A stretch of DNA of 13,724 nucleotides from the NCBI GenBank assembly GCA_024225895.1, contig JAAEMC010000978.1:1-13724 (forward strand), in the 5' to 3' direction. How positions within the stretch are numbered: position 1 is the first letter of the stretch; each line of letters opens with the position of its first letter. The notes under the pieces are model-generated. The model had not been told where the DNA came from. It did no database searches and was given only the letters and a program-made list of their open reading frames with translations. Position numbers and translations under genes: made by a program. Source of the DNA: Desulfobacteraceae bacterium (GTDB lineage: Bacteria > Desulfobacterota > Desulfobacteria > Desulfobacterales > Desulfobacteraceae). This document shows positions 1 to 6,456 of the stretch, piece after piece.

Positions 1-385
1 CTTTAATGGGCAGCTCGTTCTTGTCAATGATAGAAAATCCGAATCGCTTAAAAAAATCAGTCCGGTAGGTCAGGGTAAACAAGGTTTTGATTTTAAAAGA
101 GGTCGCTTCCTGGATGGCGCGATCCACAAGAAAAGTACCAATACCGGCGCCTGTATGATCCTGGGATACTGCAAGAGATCGGATTTCTGCCATATCTTCC
201 CAGCAGAACTGAAGGGCACAGCATCCCACGACCTTTTTTGTTTCGTCATCCTCAAAAATCCAGAAATCTCTGAGATGATCATAAAGCTTAAACAAAGGTC
301 TGGCCAGCAGTTCTCCTTTTTTACTATAGAATTGGAGTAGAGCGTGAATGTCATTTACATCATCAAGTAGCGCTTTTCGTATCAT
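1..385 (-). CDS. GNAT N-acetyltransferase, short ArgA-like N-acetylglutamate synthase type (partial, C-terminus missing)
   Basis: The first 128 codons are present and the gene runs off the left edge, so the stop is not seen. The protein starts MIRKALLDDVNDIHALLQFY. It contains a GNAT acetyl-CoA site, with EIRSLAVS at residues 67-74 followed by the pyrophosphate loop TGAGIG at 78-83, then FTLTYRTDFFKRFGF (about 103-117) and LPIK at the end. From family knowledge this arrangement (GCCAL, AEIRSLAV, FTLTY, LP-K) matches the small (~150 aa) single-domain N-acetylglutamate synthases that make N-acetylglutamate from acetyl-CoA and glutamate, the first step of arginine synthesis, in bacteria lacking full-length ArgA. 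The acetyltransferase fold is clear; the substrate is inferred. The ATG overlaps the stop of the upstream penicillin-binding protein gene by 4 nt (ATGA), and AAGGA lies 6 nt before the ATG, so it can initiate on its own. It is probably the last or a late gene of the che-pbp transcript. Confidence 0.82.
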   Translation of the reverse strand, partial: MIRKALLDDVNDIHALLQFYSKKGELLARPLFKLYDHLRDFWIFEDDETKKVVGCCALQFCWEDMAEIRSLAVSQDHTGAGIGTFLVDRAIQEATSFKIKTLFTLTYRTDFFKRFGFSIIDKNELPIK

Positions 386-2319
386 GATTTATCCTTTGTC
401 TTAATCAAGGCTTTAACAGCTTTGGCTTCTCCTTTTGTAAGGGTCTGGCCAGTATTCGGATCCATGTATATCATTTTTGTCCCATCCGGTATATCAAAAT
501 ATTGATAGGGCTTATCTGAAAGGTATTTTGTTATGTAATCCACCCATATTGGTAAAGCGGCTTTTGCCCCGGTTTCATATTTTCCAAGAGATGTTGAATC
601 ATCGTTTCCTACCCAGACACCCACTGCAATTTCAGGGCTGAATCCAATGAAAAGCGCATCTTTATACTGGTCGGTTGTCCCGGTTTTTCCAGCAATATCC
701 TTTTTAATTTTGGCGGCTTTTGTTCCGGTCCCTTCATATATGACTGCTTTGAGTATATCCGTTATAATGGCAGCATCAACCCTGGACATCACGGCTCTTT
801 TCTTGGGAATGTTTTTAAAAATGATTTTTGAATGGATATCGGTAATTTTTTTTATTGAAAAGGGTTCGAGCCCAATGCCGGTATTTGCAAATGGAATGTA
901 GGCACAGGTCAGCTCAAGAAGGTTGACTTCACTGGTTCCTAAAGCCAGGGAAAGATTGGGGGCAAGAGGGGATCTTATACCGGCACCGACAGCAAATTCA
1001 ATTGCGCTTTCAGGCGTTATCATTTCCATTAACCGGGCTGTCGGGGTGTTTTTGGATAGAGCAAGGGCTTTTCGAAAGGTCATTTCTCCGGAGTATTTTT
1101 TGGAGAAATTATGAACCTCCCAACTATTGTTTTTGCTGATATGATAGAAGAGCGGTGCATCAAGTAAAATACTGGCCTGGGAAAAGCCTTTCTGCAAGGC
1201 CGCAGCATACACAAAGGGTTTAAATGCGGATCCCGGCTGCCTTTGAGCCTGGGTGGCCCGGTTGAATTTGCTGTGGTCAAAAGATCTGCCGCCAACCATG
1301 CTTATAATACCGCCGGATCGAATATCAACAGCAATGAGAGCTGCTTGCGGTTTGGGGGCGGCAAACCCATTTTTACTCATTCTGTGTTCAAGGGCAGCCA
1401 TGTATTTCTGGATAGATTCATTTGCTGTGGCCTGGAGTCTGGTATTTAAAGTGGTGTAAATGTTAAGCCCATTTTTATAGATGGATTTTAAATCAAACTG
1501 TTGTTTTAATTTCTTTTTGATATGTTCAACAAAGTATGGCGCAATACTTTGTTTGCCTTGTGATTTAACAACATAAATCTCTTTTTTTCGGGCAATTTCA
1601 TAGGATTGCTTAGAGATCATTTCGCAGGATAGCATCTGGTGTAATACCGTGTTCCGTCTTTTTTCGGCAATACCGGGATTGTTGATGGGAGAATAAATCG
1701 AGGGGGCTTTGGGCAACCCGGCAATCAAAGCTGCTTCATCCAATGTCAGCTTTGAAACATTTTTATTAAAATAGGTCCTGGATGCCGCTTCAACCCCATA
1801 GGCACCTGATCCAAAATATACCTGGTTTAAATAAAGTTCCAGGATTTCATTTTTGGTATATCTTCTTTCGATTTGAAGGGTAAGAATTGCCTCCTTAATT
1901 TTTCTGAGCACACTTTTTTCAGGTGTTAAAAAAAGTGTTTTGGCCAATTGCTGGGTAATGGTGCTGGCACCCTGCCGGAATTCACCTGCCATTATATCTG
2001 TGACAATTGCACGTAAAATTGATTTCATGTCAATGCCCGAATGTTTAAAAAAATCTCTGTCTTCTGTCGTAATCAAGGCATTTATTAATGTGTCGGGCAT
2101 TTTGTCAATTGTGGCGGGAAATCTTTTTTCCGTATAGAAACGTGTGATGATTTTTCCATCATTGGAATAGACAGTTGTCACAGCGGAAGGCTTGAATTGT
2201 TTTAATGAATTAATCTGGGGCAGATCGTGTAAAAGACTGAAAAATGCTCCTGCTGCAATTCCTGAGAATACACCTGCAAAGGCAATCAGGAGAAAGATCC
2301 AGTTTTTATATTTGAGCAT
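382..2319 (-). CDS. Class A penicillin-binding protein, PBP1A family (bifunctional peptidoglycan glycosyltransferase/transpeptidase)
   Basis: This 645-aa protein polymerises lipid II into glycan strands and cross-links the peptides on the outer face of the inner membrane. A single N-terminal membrane anchor spans about residues 7-30. The GT51 glycosyltransferase domain follows, with EDRDFFKHSGID at 86-97 (catalytic Glu86), GASTITQQLAKT at 117-128 and ERRYTKNEILELYLNQVYFG at 151-170. The transpeptidase carries all three penicillin-binding motifs: SAFK at 364-367 (Ser364 nucleophile), SKN at 422-424 and KTGT at 545-548. It is shorter than E. coli PBP1a (about 850 aa), so it probably lacks the extra regulatory insert domains. 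Its ATG overlaps the stop of the HEAT-receiver gene by one base (TGATG). The 20 nt before the ATG contain no purine-rich Shine-Dalgarno, so translation probably depends on termination-reinitiation. Its place at the end of a che operon is unusual and suggests co-expression with the chemosensory proteins. All catalytic motifs are intact, so the enzyme should be active. Confidence 0.95.
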   Translation of the reverse strand: MLKYKNWIFLLIAFAGVFSGIAAGAFFSLLHDLPQINSLKQFKPSAVTTVYSNDGKIITRFYTEKRFPATIDKMPDTLINALITTEDRDFFKHSGIDMKSILRAIVTDIMAGEFRQGASTITQQLAKTLFLTPEKSVLRKIKEAILTLQIERRYTKNEILELYLNQVYFGSGAYGVEAASRTYFNKNVSKLTLDEAALIAGLPKAPSIYSPINNPGIAEKRRNTVLHQMLSCEMISKQSYEIARKKEIYVVKSQGKQSIAPYFVEHIKKKLKQQFDLKSIYKNGLNIYTTLNTRLQATANESIQKYMAALEHRMSKNGFAAPKPQAALIAVDIRSGGIISMVGGRSFDHSKFNRATQAQRQPGSAFKPFVYAAALQKGFSQASILLDAPLFYHISKNNSWEVHNFSKKYSGEMTFRKALALSKNTPTARLMEMITPESAIEFAVGAGIRSPLAPNLSLALGTSEVNLLELTCAYIPFANTGIGLEPFSIKKITDIHSKIIFKNIPKKRAVMSRVDAAIITDILKAVIYEGTGTKAAKIKKDIAGKTGTTDQYKDALFIGFSPEIAVGVWVGNDDSTSLGKYETGAKAALPIWVDYITKYLSDKPYQYFDIPDGTKMIYMDPNTGQTLTKGEAKAVKALIKTKDKS

Positions 2320-3992
2320 CAGGATTTCACAAATTTAGTAACAGCCTTATTAAAATCTTCATCGGTAAAGGGTTTGTGCAGGATCTTATTGATCCCGGAT
2401 TTTGTCAGGACCGAATTGTCGATCCGTATATCGCCGTCTTTTTCCTCGACAAAGTCGCTTTGTGTCGTAATCATCAGTATGGGTAAATCCTGCCGTGTGA
2501 ATTTTCTGCGGGCTTCACGGGTGAGTTCCAAGCCACTGATATTGGGCATGTTCAAATCCGTGATAACCAGATCCGGTTTTTTTGAAATGATCTGAGGAAT
2601 CGCTTCCTCCGGCTTATCAAATAATACAGGTTCAAACCCTAGGGCAATCAATTTGTTTTGATAAAGTTTGAGCATCATTTTGGAATCGTCAATCACATAG
2701 ATTTGTGCACTTGATTTTTCCAGATCCTTATCTTTCACAACATTCTTTTCAATATTTTTGACAAACTCTTTTTGCCCGATTCCTTTTAAGTGTTTTAAAA
2801 AGTTGTCTCGGGTTATTGGGTCCGCTTTAGTGGAGACATGCTTTTGTGCCAGGTCTAAAAAAGATTCTTCTTTGACAAGGAAATTAAAAATATTGCTGGA
2901 CTCGGCATCAATTAAAGCCGCCACCGCATTCTGGGAATCATCCGACCCTTCACGAACAATATTTTTAAGCCCGGCTACCAATGCTTTGGTAAGGTTGCCG
3001 TCGATGGCTCTAGCAGCACTCATTCTAACCGCTTCAATGGGATCCTGGAGTCCCTGGGCAAGGCATATGGCTGTTCTTGGAGAAGGGATTCTTTCCATGG
3101 CCTCATAAGCTGCCTGGCGGATATTGGCATCTTCAGGCTGGGTGTTGATAATATCTAAAATGGGGGAGATGGCAGCCTGATCGCCGATGTAGCCAAGTGT
3201 GGTTAGTAAATGGACAAGATAGTCTGCATTTGCATTTTTAAATGCATTGGTCAAAATCGGAACCGCTTTAGTACCCAGCTTCATAAGCTGGTCAATTGCA
3301 GTATCCCGGACAATGGTAATGTCGGAACTTAAGAATGAAGCCAGTTTATCAAGGGAATAGATGTCCTGGATTTCAGCCAATGCTTCCACTGTCAGCTTAC
3401 TCGCCTCTTCATCCTGACCAATAAAACCGCACATTGTATCCACGGCTTCTTCGGTACCTATTTCTGAAATGGCGAATATAGCAGCCCTTTTAATCTCATT
3501 ATCATCCTGTCCCGCAATTTTTGCAAGAGCAGGCAAGGATCCTGTAAGTCTCAGTCTCCCAAGGGATTTAACCGCTTGAATCACGATATTCGGGTCTGCG
3601 TCTTCCAAAATTATTTTTTCAAGAACAGGTCCCACTTCTGTCAAAATGAGATCGCCGCTAGCCTTGAGAAAGAGTAACCGGGCTTTTTTTTCATTATTCG
3701 TGATGTACTTTATAACAAGATCGGTATTCCCATATGCTTTATCTAAGATCAGCTCATATAATGCATCCTGGATATCCGGGTTGGAAATTTCAATTTTGGT
3801 TAAATACTCCAACAAGGGGAAAACAACTTTTTCCGGACCTTTTGCCAGTTCTAAAAGTGCATCTTTTTGAACTTCAACTGCTATATCCGAGTCTGAGGCG
3901 AACTGGAGCAATGCTTTTGCTTTTACAATATCTTCTTCTTTTAAGCAAAAAATCAACTCTTCAATAAAATCTTTAGCACTAATTCCACCCAT
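2319..3992 (-). CDS. HEAT-repeat protein with C-terminal CheY-like receiver domain
   Basis: The 557-aa protein has two parts. Residues about 15-410 are helical repeats of HEAT/PBS-lyase type, with recurring patterns such as A-x-x-x-L-G-x-L or A-I-x-A-I-x-E-I-G (for example 140-149 and 170-179), each pairing two helices around a short turn. Such solenoids are usually protein-binding scaffolds. Residues about 431-555 are a complete receiver: acidic pocket Asp435-Asp436, phospho-acceptor Asp479 in VITDLNMP, conserved Thr509/Thr510 and Lys540-Pro541. There is no DNA-binding or enzymatic output domain, so phosphorylation presumably alters what the scaffold binds. It lies between cheR and the penicillin-binding protein gene. 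A good Shine-Dalgarno (AGGAAAGG, 8 nt before the ATG) overlaps the cheR stop. With no cheY in view, this is the best candidate for the phosphorylated output of the local CheA. That role is inferred; the domain content is directly visible. No signal peptide or membrane segment is seen. Confidence 0.9.
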   Translation of the reverse strand: MGGISAKDFIEELIFCLKEEDIVKAKALLQFASDSDIAVEVQKDALLELAKGPEKVVFPLLEYLTKIEISNPDIQDALYELILDKAYGNTDLVIKYITNNEKKARLLFLKASGDLILTEVGPVLEKIILEDADPNIVIQAVKSLGRLRLTGSLPALAKIAGQDDNEIKRAAIFAISEIGTEEAVDTMCGFIGQDEEASKLTVEALAEIQDIYSLDKLASFLSSDITIVRDTAIDQLMKLGTKAVPILTNAFKNANADYLVHLLTTLGYIGDQAAISPILDIINTQPEDANIRQAAYEAMERIPSPRTAICLAQGLQDPIEAVRMSAARAIDGNLTKALVAGLKNIVREGSDDSQNAVAALIDAESSNIFNFLVKEESFLDLAQKHVSTKADPITRDNFLKHLKGIGQKEFVKNIEKNVVKDKDLEKSSAQIYVIDDSKMMLKLYQNKLIALGFEPVLFDKPEEAIPQIISKKPDLVITDLNMPNISGLELTREARRKFTRQDLPILMITTQSDFVEEKDGDIRIDNSVLTKSGINKILHKPFTDEDFNKAVTKFVKS

Positions 3993-4000
3993 AGTAACTG

Positions 4001-4008
4001 CCTTTCCT
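4001..4008 (-). promoter_or_regulatory. Ribosome binding site of the HEAT-receiver gene
   Basis: AGGAAAGG reads leftward 8 nt before the ATG. It overlaps the last two bases of the cheR TAG stop, so ribosomes finishing cheR arrive on it. It fixes the start of the HEAT-receiver gene. Confidence 0.7.
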
Positions 4009-4852
4009 ATTCTTTAAATTGATAGAAAATGGAATTGAGATATTTTTGTGAAACAAATTTGTCAGAATCATTTGCAAGAGATTCTGTGGATCCGATTAAA
4101 AGATAACCATCCGGCTCCAATACTTTTGCAATGTTACTGTAGATTTTTTTTCTGTCCTCGCTGGTAAAATAAATCATCACATTCCTACACAAAATAATAT
4201 CAAACTTCCCCATCCCGACAAATGGTTTCATCAAATTCATCTTTTTAAATTGAGCCATCACCCTGACTTCATCTTTTATCCGGAAACGGTCTTCCTGAGG
4301 GGAAAAGAATCGGTTCAGTCTTCTGACATCCAATCCTCGCGCAACTTCAAACTTGTTGTAACTCCCGTAACTGGCCTGTGCAATGGCGGCATCCGATATA
4401 TCTGTACCCAAAAGGCGAATATTATAAGAGGGTGTGGTAACGCCCATCTCTATCAGGACCATTGCGATGCTGTAAATTTCCTGTCCTGTTGAATTGGCAG
4501 CGCTCCATAATCGGATACTTGGTTTTGCCCCCGGCATTTTTTTAGTTCGCTTGTCAATCAGGTCTGGGACAATTTTATGCTGGAGCAGGTTGAAGGGTGT
4601 TTTATCCCTGAAAAAATATGTTTCATTTGTTGAAATAGCATCGATAATTTGATTTTCAATTTCTTTTTTAAAATCAGATTTAGATTTTCGGAGTAAATCC
4701 ATATAGTTAGAGCAGCCAAGTTTATTCATCAAAGGACTGAGCCGGGTTTCCAATAGATATTCCTTGCCCTTCTCAAGGGCTATTCCTGAAATATCAAGAA
4801 TATACTTTGAGAAAACCTTAAATTCTTCTGGGGTTACTTTTGCTTTAGCCAT
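4007..4852 (-). CDS. cheR: Chemoreceptor glutamate methyltransferase CheR
   Basis: The 281-aa protein transfers methyl groups from S-adenosylmethionine to glutamates of methyl-accepting receptors, raising kinase activity during adaptation. The N-terminal helical domain covers about residues 1-75 and is followed by STNETYFFRD (74-83), a CheR hallmark. The methyltransferase core shows RLWSAANSTGQE (114-125) as the SAM-binding loop, LLGTDISD (147-154) with the acidic residue that contacts the cofactor, NRFF (180-183), CRNVMIYF (222-229) and LLIGSTESL (251-259). The SAM loop differs slightly from E. coli, which has E-E-P-Y after S-T-G where this protein has Q-E-I-Y. The protein ends soon after the core, with no TPR or other C-terminal extension. 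The gene sits 27 nt after cheB and 14 nt before the HEAT-receiver gene. Only AAAGG two bases before the ATG resembles a ribosome site, so initiation may be weak or coupled. The next in-frame Met is residue 42, so this start is retained. Confidence 0.96.
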   Translation of the reverse strand: MAKAKVTPEEFKVFSKYILDISGIALEKGKEYLLETRLSPLMNKLGCSNYMDLLRKSKSDFKKEIENQIIDAISTNETYFFRDKTPFNLLQHKIVPDLIDKRTKKMPGAKPSIRLWSAANSTGQEIYSIAMVLIEMGVTTPSYNIRLLGTDISDAAIAQASYGSYNKFEVARGLDVRRLNRFFSPQEDRFRIKDEVRVMAQFKKMNLMKPFVGMGKFDIILCRNVMIYFTSEDRKKIYSNIAKVLEPDGYLLIGSTESLANDSDKFVSQKYLNSIFYQFKE

Positions 4853-4879
4853 AACCTTTGATAATTAATTTAATGGTTA

Positions 4880-5974
4880 TTAAAGAATAATGGTTTTGAT
4901 TATTTTTTCAGCAATTTGCTCTAACGGTGCCACGATATCAACGATTCCTGTCTCAATGGGTTCCTTGGGCATACCAAAAACAGTGCAGGTCTCTTCGTTC
5001 TGCGCAATGATGGTACCGCCAGTATTTTTCATGTCCATCAGGCCTTTTGTCCCATCGGAGCCCATGCCCGTCATAATCACTCCAGTTGATCTTCCCACAT
5101 AATGTTGGGCTATTGATCTGAAAAGGTAATCAACAGAAGGTTTGCAGGAATTTTCCGGTGGGTCATCCGTTATTTTTATTTTTCGCGTTATGCCGTCTGC
5201 TCCGGCAATGATTTTCATTTGTTTTCCACCAGGGGCAATTAAGATTTTTCCAGGCAGTATTACATCCCCGTCCTCTGCCTCTTTGACTTCCAGTTGGGTT
5301 TTTGAATTAAGACTATTGGCAAGAGATGCGGTAAACATAGGCGGCATATGTTGTACAATCAAGATCGGTGCTTTGATACTTGACGGCAGCATGGGGATCA
5401 TTTTTGTCAATGCATTGGGGCCACCCGTGGATATACCTATACCAATAATTTCTGATTTTGATTTTCGGATAGGTGTATCCGGTACTTTAATCGGGGGTTT
5501 TCTAACAACGGGTCTTGCTGGTGACGATTTGGATGCGATTTTACCTCTGATTCTCAGCCTGGTTTCCCGCTGCCGTTTCAACGCTTCGATGATTGGTACA
5601 ATGGCATCTTTAACCTTTAAAAGGTTGTCTGCCATCTTTCCTTCATCTGGTTTGGGAACAAAATCAAAGGCACCCAGTTCCAAGGCCTTAATCGTCATTT
5701 CACTGCCTTTATGGGTCAGCGTGGAAAGCATAACGACAGTAGGTGAATCTGGTTCTTCCTGCAATGCTTTTAGAACTTCGATGCCATTCATTTCCGGCAT
5801 TTCAATATCAAGGGAGATCAAATCCGGTTTTAAGGTTTTGATTTTTGATAGGGCGATTTTCCCGTTGTTGGCAGTACCGACAACCTCAACGCCTGGTATT
5901 TCTTTGAGGACATCACCTACTATTTTCCTGTAAATAATTGTGTCATCTACAACCAGCGCTTTAATGGGTTTCAT
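4880..5974 (-). CDS. cheB: Chemotaxis response regulator protein-glutamate methylesterase/glutamine deamidase CheB
   Basis: The 364-aa protein removes receptor methyl esters and deamidates receptor glutamines, opposing CheR. The N-terminal receiver (about 4-122) has the acidic pair Asp10-Asp11, phospho-acceptor Asp56 in SLDIEMP and Lys108-Pro109. A basic, proline-containing linker (about 132-172) leads to the methylesterase domain. There the catalytic triad is visible: Ser182 in GISTGGP, His209 in IVQHMPP and Asp307 in MTGMGSDG. The GMGSDGTKGL and MPKEPIETG (335-343) signatures are intact. Phosphorylation by CheA should relieve inhibition of the esterase, as in known CheB proteins. Its ATG shares one base with the cheW stop (TAATG), with AAGGA a few bases upstream, so CheW and CheB are probably made in step. 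Length and domain order are normal for the family. Confidence 0.97.
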   Translation of the reverse strand: MKPIKALVVDDTIIYRKIVGDVLKEIPGVEVVGTANNGKIALSKIKTLKPDLISLDIEMPEMNGIEVLKALQEEPDSPTVVMLSTLTHKGSEMTIKALELGAFDFVPKPDEGKMADNLLKVKDAIVPIIEALKRQRETRLRIRGKIASKSSPARPVVRKPPIKVPDTPIRKSKSEIIGIGISTGGPNALTKMIPMLPSSIKAPILIVQHMPPMFTASLANSLNSKTQLEVKEAEDGDVILPGKILIAPGGKQMKIIAGADGITRKIKITDDPPENSCKPSVDYLFRSIAQHYVGRSTGVIMTGMGSDGTKGLMDMKNTGGTIIAQNEETCTVFGMPKEPIETGIVDIVAPLEQIAEKIIKTIIL

Positions 5975-6423
5975 TATTCCTTTAGTACCTCATTAATGTC
6001 CAATATGCCAATTAGTTTTTGTTCGGTTTTTAGAACGCCTTGAAAAAATTTTCCCTTTACACCGCCAATATTCGAAGGTGCCGGTTCCAGGGCATCGAGA
6101 GTAGTGGATACCACGTCACTGATTGAATCAACAAGCAATCCAATGTGTTCATCTTCAGAATTCACAATGATGTTTCTGTTGTCTTTAGTTTTGGCAACCG
6201 CTGAAAGACCGAGTTTTTTACTCAGGTCAATAATGGTTACAATTCTGCCCCTTAAATTAAGAATTCCATTAATATAATCGGCAGACTGGGGAACTTGGGT
6301 TATATCAAAATGTTTGTTGATTTCCTGTATATTCAGTATATTGATGCCGCAAAGAGCACCACCAACGTAAAAAGTAGAGAATTCTTGTTCATCAAAAGAA
6401 GCATCCTTGGTCTTAGCGGCCAT
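5974..6423 (-). CDS. cheW: Chemotaxis coupling protein CheW
   Basis: This 149-aa single-domain coupling protein bridges chemoreceptors to the CheA regulatory domain in membrane or cytoplasmic arrays. The two SH3-like halves are visible. Residues about 14-60 include FSTFYVGGALCGINILNIQE and the family hallmark ILNLRGRIVTIIDLSKKLG (54-72). The second half has IGLLVDSISDVV (94-105) and ends in the strand LIGILDINEVL. The start is set by a strong AAGGAG 6 nt before the ATG, separated from it by a run of A. It lies 33 nt after cheA and overlaps cheB by one base. Because CheA here carries two CheW-like domains of its own, this free CheW is a third copy of the fold in the system. Confidence 0.96.
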   Translation of the reverse strand: MAAKTKDASFDEQEFSTFYVGGALCGINILNIQEINKHFDITQVPQSADYINGILNLRGRIVTIIDLSKKLGLSAVAKTKDNRNIIVNSEDEHIGLLVDSISDVVSTTLDALEPAPSNIGGVKGKFFQGVLKTEQKLIGILDINEVLKE

Positions 6424-6429
6424 TTTTTT

Positions 6430-6435
6430 CTCCTT
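6430..6435 (-). promoter_or_regulatory. Ribosome binding site of cheW
   Basis: AAGGAG lies 6 nt before the cheW ATG with an all-A spacer. This is close to the consensus and makes cheW an independent initiation point in the transcript. Confidence 0.75.
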
Positions 6436-6456
6436 AAACTTTAAAGGGATATCGTA

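Noticed and set aside
70..354. 94-codon minus-strand open frame overlapping the GNAT gene
   Set aside because: It lies in another frame of the clearly recognisable acetyltransferase and has no family features of its own.
5142..5933. 263-codon plus-strand open frame opposite cheB
   Set aside because: It is antisense to an intact cheB with all catalytic residues. Its Ser/Ile-rich composition is typical of a reverse-complement shadow, and no ribosome site or recognisable motif was seen.
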